Shown: positions 9,691 through 21,659, counted from the stretch's first letter. The stretch: DNA of 64,000 nt from Sepiola atlantica (GCA_963556195.1 OY744522.1:37075983-37139982), one strand, 5' to 3'. Notes: generated by a model from the sequence alone, not told the origin. A program made the numbers and translations.

Positions 9691-10295
9691 AAAACAAACT
9701 CTCCAGAGTAAGAGCCAACTCTAGGGCATCTTTTACGAGACTCAGCAGAGTAAAAACGCTAAAAAAACAAATTTACAACAAATAAAAGTAACTGTAAGCT
9801 GTAAAAGTTAGTTTCAAACTTGCATGTGCTATTTGTTTGTATTTTAAACCCGTTTGAAGTGCTATTTATTAGAAATAGTTTTTTCACCGCAAGTTGGGAA
9901 AAAAACATGGCCGAATTGGGGGGGATTACTAACGAATGCACTAGGAGCGACCATATTTATTTTTGTGAAAACGGTGGGAAAAAAAACAAGACATTTTTTT
10001 TTTTACATCTAATGAAAACCCATTTATAATACGTAAAAATAAAAACAATTTACATAGGTAAGTAGGAAAATATCTATCTCGTCGTAGGTCAACTTCACTT
10101 GTTGCAAATTTATGTTTTTAAACCCTTTCTCGTTCTTTTTTTTGGACCCCGCTCGCGCCTCTGCTGAGCGTCGTAACATATACCCCAACTCTAAATTGTG
10201 GCCGAGGTGCCTGCATGACGTCCTCTTTGCAGACGACGACGCAGCAATAACCGCGGCCTCATAGCAGCTCATAACTCGCTTCAGTGATTTATTTA
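9691..10295. other. Spacer without recognised features
   Basis: The sequence is AT-rich apart from a GC-richer patch at 10140-10270. I see no convincing coding frame, RNA or repeat. Confidence 0.45.
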
Positions 10296-10645
10296 AAAAT
10301 GTTTTTATACTAACGAGTCACCAAATTACTAAGGCCAAAATCCACTCGAGGATACAAGTTAATGAAATTGTCAGTTGGATGATGAACTATACTATGAGAG
10401 GATTGAAAACGATGGACGAAATAGACAGACTTTGATTACTCGACTCGGCTCGACAAATATTGGAGATGCCCATCTCCTTCTCAAAATAGACACATCCTAG
10501 TTAATAATACTAAAATAATACACGACGATACTAACATCAAAATATTAAACATTCTTGAAGCCCTTTACATAAAAACTAAACACCCCACAATCAATAATGT
10601 GAATTACAAAACTAGTCACATTTTAAAGTGTCTCACATAGTAACT
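10296..10645 (+). pseudogene. Penelope-like GIY-YIG region relic
   Basis: Reading frames in 10395-10640 include TLITRLGSTNIGDAHLLL and, after a stop, NIKILNILEALYIKTKHPTI. The latter is the C-terminal signature of GIY-YIG-bearing Penelope-like proteins (ILEALYIK...PTIN). The upstream 180 bp (ACTAACGAGTCACC ... CCACTCGAGGATA ... TTGTCAGT) is repeated at 46196-46380. The relic is frameshifted and short. Confidence 0.5.
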
Positions 10646-11470
10646 AACATTACCAAATTCTTATTTTTTTAATTTTGCACGCGTTTAGAACGTAATCCTG
10701 TTCGCATGCAACATCTCATTTTAAAATTGTATATTACTAGTAGTTTAAAAAACAACAGTAAAACACCTTATGATTTGACGAATAAAATCGAAAGTACTCG
10801 TGAAAAAGGAAAGAAAAACGGAACAAGAAACCCACGGAACTTACATGCACTAATTTGATCGAAATACTAAATGGACTATTGGAACATTGAAAAAATAAGA
10901 AAAGTCTTATCAAGCAAAAAGACTCCGTGTTATTTAATAATGTTTGCCTAAATGAAAATATGCTGTTTAAATACATGGGAGAGTAAATATGGAATGAAAA
11001 TTTCAGACAAAATGTAAATTTACCTCTTCCCTCCTTTCCCCTCCTCTCGCATACCTACTACGCACAACATCTATTGCGCCCCCCCCCCTCCTAGCACCGC
11101 TCCTCTCCTTGGATTTACTTTCTTACATCGTATAAAAATGTTGAGTTTTGTTTCAATGGAGCCAAATCACCAAACGAATATGATCGAACTCATAACCGAA
11201 ATAGCTTGGTCCAGCTTTAATGATGTGCTTGTGTCCTTATTTATACTAGCAGTGTGCTTATTCACATTTCCATAAACTAATTTTACAGTTAGGTATATGC
11301 ACATGTTTATTTATTTCTATGTACATGATTTATTCATAAAGAAATTAACTGATCATTATGAATTTTGGAAAACATCTGCTATGCGCGAGAGGTCGTGACA
11401 TGATACCTATAATAACTATTAGAATTTTTATTAATAAAATTAAAAATTAAAAATGAACAGAAACGTAGTT
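10646..11470. other. Spacer without recognised features
   Basis: Apart from a C-rich patch around 11030-11100, this stretch shows nothing I can assign. Confidence 0.4.
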
Positions 11471-11474
11471 TGTA

Positions 11475-12060
11475 TTGTTTAGTTTATTCTCTTTATCTTT
11501 CATGGCAAATCAAGCGTTCCTATTTCTCACATCCGGGTTTTTGGGATATCAAACTTTTATATCCGTTTTGTCGGTGTTTCACACGCCAAAACGAAACACA
11601 CATCCGGTTCCTCATATTTCAAGCGCGACCACCTCAACACGGGATTACGAAAATCGTCTGGGTCAGATATCTTATGATTCCTCTGACGACCAATCACAAT
11701 CTTTTGTCAAACCGGTTGAACTAGCTGCTCTAGTGCCCCCTCGACGCAAATACACTAAAATAACCCGACAATCAGCTATGTCCCATCAATTCACTGTGGA
11801 GGTCCCCAGATGTCGGAGAGCCTTCTACTCCAGCAGCTTCTTTCCTCGTGCTGCCAGCCTCTGGAACTCCTTCCCTGCTCCCTGTTTCCCGACTGTACCG
11901 ACATGCAGAGGTTTAAAACTAATGTAAACAGACATCTCGCTGCACAGCTTCGAACTTAGGATGATACCCAAAACTTACTACCTAATTCTCAGTAGCCCCT
12001 TACGTCTACAGTGGCGTCCTGCTTTGTTTGGGGTGAAAAAAAAAACAAAAAAAAAACAAC
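11475..12060 (+). mobile_element. LINE 3' end (family A), copy 2, best preserved
   Basis: A 150-residue frame (11475-11927) ends with the non-LTR C-terminus (SHQFTVEVPRCRRAFYSSSF, then FPRAASLWNSFPAPCF). A 3' UTR with CAGTAGCCCCTTACGTCTAC follows, then an A-rich tail at 12039-12072. The C-terminal FPRxxxLWNSxP motif is common to jockey/CR1-like LINE proteins; the clade is not resolved. RT and endonuclease are absent through 5' truncation. Copies 1 and 3 are at 9284 and 31680. Confidence 0.75.
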
Positions 12061-12072
12061 AACAAAAAAAAA

Positions 12073-12640
12073 CGGAACATTTAAAAACGAATCTAGCAAT
12101 CAAAACCAGCTCCGCTTGTTGCTTGCCGAAATAAAATGTCAATTCCTTTTTTATCCCGCTGCAAGAAGAAAAATATCTTTCTTTCGGAGATACGATCGTC
12201 TTATAAGTGCGAAAGTTTGAACCTTTGTTACAACTACATTTCACCATGAAATTCCGTTTTTTTTTTCAAAAAAAGCAAACAGTTGAATTCCATCATAAAT
12301 CGACTTCATGGAACATTCCCACCAGCTTTAAAAGAGAAGGATTATTCTTTTTAATCTTATGACCAGCTTCATCGACGCTGGCTAAAAACGACAGAAATGC
12401 CTGATATTCTTCAAATACTCTCCAATAACTTTGTGGCAACATCAATCGTTGACAGAATTAAGGAGAGTAGAAAGTGGACCTTGAGTTTACTTTCGGCAGC
12501 CTCGTAACTCTTGCTTTCCTTATTTTGTCCTTTAGTCTTCACATTTCATGAGTGAAGTTTCTGACAAAGGGGGAAGAATTGCTGTTTTCTGGGTCAGAAT
12601 CTATCCATAACACTTATCATGGCTAGTTTTTGACCTTGAA
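12073..12640. other. Spacer without recognised features
   Basis: No supported feature is visible; homopolymer T and A runs occur near 12260. Confidence 0.4.
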
Positions 12641-12730
12641 GTAAAACATTTTTCTTTAGCTCCTTATATCAAGTGGCTTCATGCCTTGTCTGGAGCGATT
12701 TCCATAAAGAAAAATTCAAAAAAAATTTCT
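12641..12730 (+). mobile_element. LINE family B 3' UTR fragment
   Basis: CATCAAGTGGCTTCATG-like sequence (here ATCAAGTGGCTTCATGCCTT) followed by GGAGCGATTTCCAT and an A-rich tail matches the UTR at 58320-58372 and, inverted, 3125-3180. No coding part is attached. Confidence 0.65.
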
Positions 12731-15700
12731 TCTATACTTAAAATCAGAACTCTAAATAAAAACTCTTCATTTTTGCCAAAAACCGCAAAGGAACTTTTGT
12801 TTATAGATAAACTTTCGTGCGTGAAAACGTTTTAGTTCCTTGACAAAACAAAACCCCTCGAGGCACACTCGACATTTCCCAAGAATGAATGAAAACCCCT
12901 GTAAACCCTTATTACCATTTATATTCCCATTTTCTTTCTAATATTTAATAAATGTGAAGATGGAAATTCAAGAAAAGGAGCACAGGATGACATTTTCCAT
13001 TTCTTATTGGTCATTGACAACGAAAGACAGGGAAGAAAACAAATTTAGTTTTAGATTCATGAAGAACCTTACGACAAATCCTTCATTATTCTAACCCTAA
13101 CCCTAACTCTAACCCTAGCACCACTTCACATCATATCTCATACATATACGCATTCAAATATTGCCACAAGTTTGCAAAGATGTGCAGCTGTTCTCTCCCA
13201 AGGAATGGTGTCACCGCTTTCTCTCACATTTTGAAGCCACAACTGCGACCTTAACATTTGCAGACAGATTAGTTTCAACTCGAGGGACAAAAAGCGTCCT
13301 TTCTCGTTCTCCATAAAACGTTCTTGTTTGTTGCATGCTGCTCGCGTTTTATTTTTTAAATTACTATCTTAGGTAATATTCGTTACATTCTACAAGGCGG
13401 CCATGGCGGCATTTCAACAAGAAAGGAAAACGAGAGGAGCAACACGTGGCTCTTTCAAAGATACGTTTCTCTGAACATGAAAGAAAATGGCGTCGATAAT
13501 GACGTCACTAGCGAATGAAGACAGAGAAGAACACAAAGAAAGGAACACAGGTTATACATTTTCTTTGGCGATGAAGAATGAAAATATTGGATATTCTTAT
13601 TCTATCAAAAGTGTCGTCAGCGAATACAAACGAATCTCCTACACACGCGTTTGCCAATACGCGCATGCGCCGGCAACAAAAGACGACAAAAGTGGCTGAT
13701 AGTTACGTGAATACACACTTATTAATAGTTCTTATTCACAAACACAACAGAAATTAAACATATAAGGTATGATTACTACACGTCCCAAAACAATTGAATG
13801 CACATAATTGTAACAAAGGTAAAGAAGTCGTGTGCAGCACACAAGGATTTACTTACAGTCGCTCCATGGGGGGTCTTCGTCTGTAGGAGGCGTGCTGAAA
13901 CCCTGTAGCAGTGAAGTTTACACTTCGGTGCCCAAAATGAAAGTGCTTAAACTCGTTTCTGCACGCACTGCTTTACGCACGCATCCGCCAGAATTAATAA
14001 AGAGAAATAATAATATTTTGAACCAATCAGCGGATTTTTCTGAATTTATAGAAATTGTCCTTTTGAAGCTACTTTGACCCCATATAAGGCCAGATTTTTC
14101 CTTCAAGAACATGTTTAGCCCAAATCCACGAGAGAGCTAACATCGACATTCCTCCAGACCCATCACCCTCTCCGTTAGGCCTTGGAACGCTAAGAATACA
14201 TTTTCTAAACTCACGCATACATAGCCACACTGACACCAACGTACACACATACGCAATGCATTAACTCTTTCACTGTCTTACGCATATGCACACTAAAAGT
14301 GACACACACACACATACTGCTTGAATCCCCTTTCAATGTTGTCTGCTGATTGAAAACAAATTTATAAACCTTACCATTTTAATACTTCATACATTTCTCA
14401 CTGAACTTTCTAATATGAAAACAAATGATGATTGACTATATAATAACTTTCACTGAAATGCAATTTATGTAACTGAGTGAGGAAGTTTTGATTACGATTT
14501 TTCAGACCCATGGATAATTCACAGCCCTTAAATTATCGACTCAGGCTTCCTCAACTAATGAACCCCTCTTGTTTTGCAAGGACACTCAAATATGAGCAAT
14601 TATTCTATGGTTTTCTATCTGTGTAGACTTCCATTTTAAACATGTATAAAATATCTCTTTTGTGAACTTATGCTTTTGTACTCTTTATTTTGTTTGTTTA
14701 TCATGTAACATTTTTCTCACTCTCTCACACATTTGAATATTACTTAAAACTGTTTTTCTTTAAAATGTGTCTATAAAACTTGGCTCTCCCAAAATCTTCT
14801 TCCCCAAAACTGGAACTCTAAAAATGGTCCTCAAAAACCCTGTCGGTTTGTTCAGTTTGGTGAAAAGCAACCAAAAGAAGAAAGAAGGAAATCTAACCCT
14901 CGGATCCCTTGATCTCACAAAATGGGAGACGAGGTTATGTATATTCACGAGGTTTCTTCCAAGGGCATAACTCTGACCCCCAAATTCCATTCTCCTACAT
15001 AGTGAAAGGATAAAAAGGAAGAAATCGCTAGTTAGAATAAAATATCGATTTGTCAGATGCAATGCTATTTAGGTCTAACTTAGAAAATCCGACTAACTTA
15101 ATATAATACATTAGTGTAACTCGATCAGATCGAATTTTATCGCCTGTCTCATAAATCCGATGTTGCTGATGTAAGGGATGTAATTCAATTTGTACATTCG
15201 TTTCTTGTTGGTCTGAGGTATTCCCCTTAAATGATGTAATAAAACAATTATTTGTTTTAATAAAAAATAGTAATTTTATATCTGTTTGATTTTATCACAA
15301 GCAGTCTCTAGACCTTTGTGCAAATTTTGACCTGTCCGCCCTGTCTGTCGGACACCTTTCTACCCGAGACTCATCGTCTTCTCTGTTATATAATAATTTC
15401 TTACGTAAATTTACATTAGTTCCGTTGTCGTGTATTCTTTGTCCTAATCTCTAACCACATTTCTTTTAAAACAATATACATTCTCTTATCCATTGTTTCG
15501 ACCTATTGACGTCATAGAAAAATAAAAGTTCCGCTTTCCAATCTTATTCCAAAAAAATTCTTTCTTATTTTCTGTTTATTTTTACTTTAATTATTATTCT
15601 TTTTCCATACGCGGCATCGAGCCGAAATACCTTTGTCCGGATTTCTAATCTGTGTGCCTCCTGCTTCGCCCCCATATTATTACATTCGAAGATAAGCAAA

Positions 15701-16150
15701 TGGTGCTGGATAAGTAAGCATTCACCAATCTCTTAAGCGATAGCATGACTTCAATAATAAACTCAAAGCAGCTTTGGTTACTTGTCCCCCCCCCCCCACA
15801 AAGGCTAAGTTAGACACAAGGTCAGTTTAATGGGGAAGTTCGCTCCATTCCCAAAGAGGACACTCTAAACTGGCTTCAAAATAGCATGCTCGATCTCGCC
15901 AGCATTCCTTAACGAATGAGAGTGCCCCAAACGACAGGCAATAAATCAACTCTTTCCCAAAATGAAATGGTAATGCCTGAGAGAGTGGCCTCATCTCAGA
16001 GCAGTTTAGCAAAAGTTATCGCACGATGAACAAAGAAATTAAGAATATAACCAAAACCAGGAATGGAAGCTCTGGAAAGGGCTTTAAAAACTTTCCATCA
16101 TGAGATGAACGTAAACACGTTGTGCTTAAAAATGCATTACTTAGTAGTCA
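12731..16150. other. Long AT-rich stretch without genes
   Basis: I see no supported coding region or RNA here. Minor items are a short TTAGGG-like tract at 13091-13117 and CA-rich sequence at 14220-14320. A region at 15786-15870 is faintly similar to the tail of the U2-headed SINE on the minus strand (GTTAGACACAAGGTCAGTTT against GTTAGGCACAAGGCCAGTTT). Confidence 0.45.
13091..13117. repeat. Interstitial telomere-like tract
   Basis: Four consecutive CTAACC-type hexamers (one CTAACT variant) match the animal telomere repeat TTAGGG. Shorter tracts of the same kind occur at 1850, 28266, 31863 and 36482. Confidence 0.8.
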
Positions 16151-16225
16151 AAAGATATAATATAACAGTAAATCCCTGGGGCTATTACAACTAGCAGGGC
16201 AACAATGTTACGATTAACAACATGT
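16151..16225 (+). repeat. Unexpanded relative of the 18.7-kb minisatellite flank
   Basis: AATATAACAGTAAATCCCTG through CTAGCAGGGCAACAATGTTA is nearly identical to 18690-18740, the immediate 5' flank of the 17/18-bp array. Here only one to two repeat-like units follow before the sequence diverges, so this looks like the pre-expansion state. Confidence 0.8.
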
Positions 16226-16533
16226 TACTGATAAAATGTGAAGAGTCCTTTGCAAAGTGAACAAATCCTCATGGCAACCTCCTATAAGTGCAGTTGACAG
16301 TGAGACACTGGACAAGGGTTTATTTGAAAACAGAAGTCAATTTAATTGATGAATCAGGAGTCACTTTAGAATTGTTGAGATGTGTGAGCTGAACGATGTT
16401 AGATGGGGAAGACAAGAAGAAGAAAGGGAAGGCGTGATGCGATGGAATTGTAGACAGAACCATTGGACTATTTAAAGTCGATTACAGAATCTAAACCCAG
16501 TAGCATCAATTATTTAGAAACTACTCTCTATTG

Positions 16534-16874
16534 GTTCTTGGCCTTTTAGCTAAGATCAAAGTGTAGTATCTGTTCCGATGGATACTGCACCCCATAGACT
16601 GGTATTGTCTTGGCCTTCGGGTCTTGATTTACGCCGGTCTATGGGTCTGTCCTGTGCAGTTCTAGGAGGTCCACCCTCCCAGGCTTTGCCTCCCCTCTTT
16701 GGGGAGGAGTAAGTTTATTGCTTACTGCCTGAGGCGCCCCTTCCGGGGAATGCCGACGGGGCTGCCCAGGCAATTTTTAAACCCCACTTTCCCGACCCGA
16801 CCTTGGGTCACATCTTACTTGTGGAAGTAAGATAAAAACTGGCCTTGTGCCTAACTCCTGGAGAGGAGTAAATC
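16534..16874 (+). mobile_element. U2-snRNA-headed SINE, copy 1 (full length)
   Basis: The first 40 bases (TTCTTGGCCTTTTAGCTAAG then ATCAAAGTGTAGTATCTGTT) match the 5' end of U2 snRNA, including the branch-point-recognition GTAGTA at 16563-16568. After this the sequence leaves U2 and enters a body of about 300 bp with a CCTCCC...GGGGAGG hairpin, GCCTGAGGCGCCCC, and a terminal hairpin CTCCTGGAGAGGAG. Five more copies lie at 20650, 34172, 35470, 47896 and 52281. SINEs with snRNA-derived heads are known in some animals; this particular family is not one I can name. Confidence 0.85.
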
Positions 16875-16974
16875 AATGCTCTCTTTGAATGGTAAAAATC
16901 CCAGCATCGTAATTTCAGGACTAAAGTGTTTGGTCATACTCCTCTCTATGTTTATCGGCTTACTCGAGAGTTTC

Positions 16975-17400
16975 TTGAGCGCAAACTGTGGTGTTATCTG
17001 CTGGGTTTTAGATTATATTCAAATCGAATAAAATCTATTTCGCAAAAAAAAATCGCAAAGTGCAACAAGCCATGTAAAGAGACAGGTTAAAGTTATTCAC
17101 ATCCACATAGAGTCTGAATGTTTGTCAAAGGTGGCTTTAAACATGGATATGGTAGTCATCATCACATCCATGAGCAGAAACACTGACATAAAATGTTGCT
17201 TTTCTTCTATTGAGCCGAAAGCAACAGTGGTACATCTTTTGTGGGTTCCTGCGGAGACCACGACTTGGCGATGGGGTGAAAAACTCCTGTGGATGATATT
17301 GAAAGAGACTTTATTGGCGGCCATTTTAAATCCTGCCGAATTATCGCCAGAGGTCGTAACTCTGCCCTAACTGATGAATTATCAAGAAAGTAACCCTAAA
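16975..17400 (+). repeat. Dispersed repeat interrupted by a LINE fragment
   Basis: Segments 16985-17020 (GTGTTATCTGCTGG...) and 17310-17400 (GAGACTTTATTGGC ... GTAACTCTGCCCTAAC ... TTATCAAGAAAGTAACCCTA) are contiguous in the copy at 18440-18590, but here are separated by the LINE fragment at 17023-17305. This dates the LINE insertion as younger than the duplication. Confidence 0.65.
17023..17305 (-). mobile_element. LINE 3' end (family F), copy 1
   Basis: The sequence is similar to 35095-35400 on the same strand: GCAAAGTGCAACAAGCCATG, CATATAGAGTC-like spacer, then GGTAGTCATC and GCGGAGAC. In reverse reading it resembles the short C-terminus of a non-LTR element followed by its UTR. No complete frame remains. 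Confidence 0.5.
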
Positions 17401-18440
17401 AACCCTTTTCGTTTATAAAGTTCACTATACGGACAATAGTTTAGGTAGCCAAACATGTCGACTACTCCGAGTATATTTACCTTGACCAGGACTTCCTGAA
17501 CTTACTAGTGGGATGTTTATTTGGTTACTGGAAATATCTGTTAAGTCATATAATCACAGCTATATATAAATTCATATCGAAGGGAACATGACAATATTGC
17601 ATATGCCTTTAATTACTCATACCTTTTCTTCTTTGTCGTGGAGGGGTGTCATCTCGATATCGTCTAGTGGTTGAGTTCTTTCTTCGCTTCTGTACTGCCG
17701 TGAACATTGCCATCCACTGTGTCTGCAACAAAAACCTTCACAACACGATTCAGGAGGCGAACAATCTTTTACATTTTGATTAGTTTTATTCAGGCGTCAG
17801 TTTTTGTCGCTCTTGGAGATGTTTTACTAACGTTGAGTGAGAGATCAATTTACTACTTTATCGTAGTTAATTCCTAGCTTAAGTCCTTAGCCATTCGAGG
17901 AGGTATGAAGAAGGAATTTCATTACGCCTGATTCTTTTAGGGAAATTAATTCCCCTGTTCATTCGCAGACTACATGAAGAAATACGTCTGTTCAGCTTGC
18001 TTCCAAAAACCAGACTGGCAAAACTCTGTTTCTCATACCAAAGCCCGTGACGTCACAGAACCCCCAATGTGCAGATGCACCTTGACCCTTGACCTGAGGT
18101 CTCGTCAACGTGGTGACCCTGTCAACACTTGTGAGCTCCGACGGTGAGAACAGCCCTATTTTGCATTCAGTTGTACGGGTTCACCTGCACTAAATCGCGC
18201 AAGCCAAACCAAACGATCCTCCACACATACGTCGACTCAACATGCGTCCGGCCTCACAGGGCCATTATCCAACAGCAAGATGTTTACTTCATGTGGGGTA
18301 GTCATCAAAAGGAAGCTGGTTTCTCCATTCTTTAAGTGAAGATTACTTTTGTTGAGTCATTACAGTCCTTAATCTGTCTTAAGTAGATCCCAAAATCAAG
18401 TTCTGATCCACGAATGGGTTCGGATCCCATTTCTGACACG
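17401..18440. other. Spacer without a recognised gene
   Basis: No supported coding frame is seen. A tRNA T-arm-like segment GGGTTCGGATCCC occurs at about 18416-18428 within a longer unassigned sequence; it lacks a convincing D-arm and is not called as a tRNA. Confidence 0.45.
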
Positions 18441-18600
18441 ATATTGTGTTATCTGCTGGTTGTTAGACGTAGGAAGACCAAGAGACATAATATTGAAAGG
18501 GAGACTTTACTGGCAGCCATTTACATTCTGCCGCGAGGGGCCGTAACTCTGCCCTAACCAGTGATTTATCAAGAAAGTAACCCTACACAAACGATTTGTA
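18440..18600 (+). repeat. Dispersed repeat, uninterrupted copy
   Basis: TGTGTTATCTGCTGG through TTATCAAGAAAGTAACCCTA matches the split copy at 16975-17400 over about 150 bp. It is non-coding and could be an LTR or MITE fragment. Confidence 0.65.
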
Positions 18601-18729
18601 AGAGAGAAAGTAATAGGTGTGACCGCTACCGAGTCCGGATTTAAACCCAATAGAAAACCCCTGGTGAATCGTCAAGACGTGGCAAACAATATAACAGTAA
18701 ATCCCTGGGGCTATTGCAACTAGCAGGGC

Positions 18730-20256
18730 AACAATGTTACGATTGGCAACAATGTTACGATTGGCAAGATGTTACGATTGGCAATATGTTACGATTGGCA
18801 ACATGTTACGATTGGCAAGATGTCACGATTGGCCACAATGTTACGATTGGCAATATGTTACGCTTGGCAAGATGTCACGATTGGCAACAATGTTACGATT
18901 GGCAACATGTTACGATTGGCAACAATGTTACGATTGGCAACAATGTTACAATTGGCAACATGTTACGATTGGCAAAAATGTTACGATTGGCAACAATGTT
19001 ACGATTGGCAACATGTCACGATTGACAACAATGTTACAATTGGCAACATGTTACGATTGGCAAAAATGTCACGATTGGCAACAATGTTACGATTGGCAAC
19101 ATGTTACGATTGGTAACGTGTTACGATTGGCAACATGTTACGATTGGCAACATGTTACGATTGGCAACAATGTTACGATTAGCAACATGTTACGATTGGC
19201 AACAATGTTACGCTTGGCAACAATGTTACGCTTGGCAACATATTACGATTGGCAACAATGTTACGATTAGATACATGTTACGATTAGCAACAATGTTACG
19301 ATTGGCAACATGTTACGATTGGCAACAATGTTACGATTGGCAACAATGTTACGATTGGCAACATGTTACGATTGGCAACATGTTACGATTGGCAACATGT
19401 TACGCTTGGCAACATATTACGATTGGCAACAATGTTACGATTAGATACATGTTACGATTGGCAACAATGTTACGATTGGCAACATGTTACGATTGGCAAC
19501 AATGTTACGATTGGCAACAATGTTACGATTGGCAACATGTTACGATTGGCAACAATGTTATGATTGGCAACATGTTACGATTGGCAACATGTTACGATTG
19601 GCAAAAATGTTACGATTGGCAACATGTTACGATTGGCAACATGTTACGATTGGCAACAATGTTACGATTGGCAACAATGTTACGATTAGATACATGTTAC
19701 AATTGGCAACAATGTTACGATTGGCAACATGTTATGATTGGCAACAATGTTACGATTGGCAACATGTTACGCTTGGCAACATGTTATGATTGGCAACAAT
19801 GTTACGATTGGCAACATGTTACGATTGGCAACATGTTACGATTGGCAACAATGTTACGATTGGCAACATGTTATGATTGGCAACATGTTACGATTGGCAA
19901 CATGTTATGATTGGCAACAATGTTACGATTGGCAACATGTTACGATTGGCAACATGTTACGATTGGCAACAATGTTACGATTGGCAACATGTTACGATTG
20001 GCAACATGTTACGATTGGCAACATGTTATGATTGGCAACATGTTACGATTGGCAACAATGTTACGATTGGCAACATGTTACGATTGGCAACATGTTACGA
20101 TTGGCAACATGTTATGATTAGCAACAATGTTACGATTGGCAACATGTTACGATTGACAAAAATGTTACGATTGGCAACATGTTACGATTGGCAACAATAT
20201 TACGATTGGCAACTATGTTACGATTGGCAACTATGTTACGATTGGCAACATGTTAA
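18730..20256. repeat. 17/18-bp minisatellite, roughly 85-90 units
   Basis: Units of AACATGTTACGATTGGC (17 bp) and AACAATGTTACGATTGGC (18 bp) alternate irregularly over about 1.5 kb. Common variants are ATGTTATGATTGG, ATGTTACGCTTGG, ATGTCACGATTGG and GATTAGATACATG. Several variant blocks recur in the same order (for example near 19200-19280 and 19390-19450), indicating local block duplications. The mixture of unit lengths leaves long spurious open frames in all three forward phases. Confidence 0.95.
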
Positions 20257-20649
20257 TGCATTGGATTGAAATAAAAAGCTGTTACATCAATATGTAAATT
20301 ATATTTGTTTTTCATTATAATCGATGTTCCTTCCGTTATTAAATATTTGATTCGGTTTTGTAGGTATATAATTTATCTACAGTAAACATTTAGTTGCCAA
20401 CGTAAATATGCATGATAAATTCAGACAAAAAAAATATCAGAAAAAACAATCAGAAATATTTGAAATACATACCAACAACTCAAAATGCAATCTCGAATGG
20501 CATACGAACATTTTAGTTTACTAAGTGTACACGAACTAAAGTTATTTCAGAAAATAAAGCAGCTTTACATGATAACTTTAGACACAAGAGAAAGGAGAAC
20601 GCTTCAAAGATGGTAGAAGAGACTTGGATGAAAGAATGAGAGATTTATC
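20257..20649. other. AT-rich spacer
   Basis: No supported feature is visible between the minisatellite and the U2 SINE. Confidence 0.45.
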
Positions 20650-20976
20650 TTCCCCCCACAGAGGTAAGATATGACACAAGATCGGGAAAGTGGGATTTGA
20701 AAAGCCAGCGCCCGAGAAGTTGAGTACTCTGGCCTACAAAAAATGTCTGGGCAGCCCCGTCGACATTCCCCGGTAGGGGCGCCTCAGGCAGTAAGCGATA
20801 AACTTACTCCACCTCAAAGAGGGGAGGCAAAGCCTTGGACGGTGGACCTCCTAGAACTGCACAGAACAAACCCACAGGCCGGCGGAATCAAGACCTGAAG
20901 GCCAAGACGATACCGGTCTATAGGGTGTAGTATCTATCGGAACAGATACTACACTTTGATCTGGGCCAAAAGACAA
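20650..20976 (-). mobile_element. U2-snRNA-headed SINE, copy 2
   Basis: On the minus strand the U2-like head (GATCAAAGTGTAGTATCTGT) begins at about 20976 and the body runs to about 20650, including GCCTGAGGCGCCCC reversed and the CCTCCC hairpin. Compared with copy 1 it has an extra segment of about 50 bp (CCAGCGCCCGAGAAG...), also seen in copies 4 and 5, so at least two subfamilies exist. Confidence 0.85.
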
Positions 20977-21109
20977 AAGAACGATTGTACGTCAATAACA
21001 TGTAACAATGATAGCAGTATGTTTGGAATTCAACGTAACTCAGTCTGTATGTAAATAATTGCGACCATACTATTATTATTTTATGATTAACTAAAACATA
21101 TTTGCGAAT

Positions 21110-21600
21110 AGGGTTTAATAGATTCGGTTACAGACAGACACAAAATCACCATTATAATACAAATTAGATATTTGCTTTTGTCCAGAAATCCCATCCATTT
21201 GTCCTGCAATAAAAAAAAGGAGCTTCAACCACGCTTTTCAGCGGCCTCGAAAATAACGTACATCATTGCTACAGTCGTAATTGTACCGGGCGACCATTAT
21301 TGCAATATGAAGAATGGGAATAAAAATAAATGATGTCATCTTTAAATTGATTTGGCAGGTTGAACTTTAGCCACCCCCACCCACCCACACCTTCCATCAA
21401 GAATTATTTTTAGGTTAATGCAACAAAGACATTCTTTCCAAATGATAAGGCTGTTAATTGGGTCAGAGATTATTTATCATACAGACTTAACACTCTCTCT
21501 CCACCGTATGGGATGATATCATAAAGAGTCTTTCTTTTGTGTATTACTTCCACGAAGGAAGGAGGTTATGTTTTTTATCGGCCTTAGTCTGTTTCAATTT
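21110..21600 (+). repeat. Dispersed repeat R1, copy 1
   Basis: About 400-480 bp (TTCGGTTACAGACAGACAC ... CATTTGTCCTGCAATAAAAA ... TTATTTTTAGG ... CAGAGATTATT, then GGAAGGAGGTTATG) matches 29400-29790 plus 30070-30130. The start of the same repeat appears at 63920-63950 just beyond the 66-bp satellite. It is non-coding. Confidence 0.7.
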
Positions 21601-21659
21601 TTAAATCCTTGAGATGCCAGGTATCATATTTGAAATAGATGAAAGGAGGAAAAAAATGA

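Noticed and set aside
13487..13699. Possible short gene starting MASIMTSLANEDREEH
   Set aside because: The frame is short and of no recognised family, and there is no supporting exon structure or homology that I can see.
16534..16580. Genuine U2 snRNA gene
   Set aside because: Only about 40 bases of U2 are present. The Sm site and 3' stem-loops are missing, and the same junction to non-U2 sequence occurs in several copies.
18405..18432. tRNA T-arm GGGTTCGGATCCC
   Set aside because: An isolated T-arm-like hairpin without D-arm or acceptor stem at the right distance.
18714..20269. Overlapping open frames rich in MLRLATCYDWQ-type peptides
   Set aside because: They occur in all three forward phases because 17- and 18-bp units shift the frame. 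They are by-products of a minisatellite.
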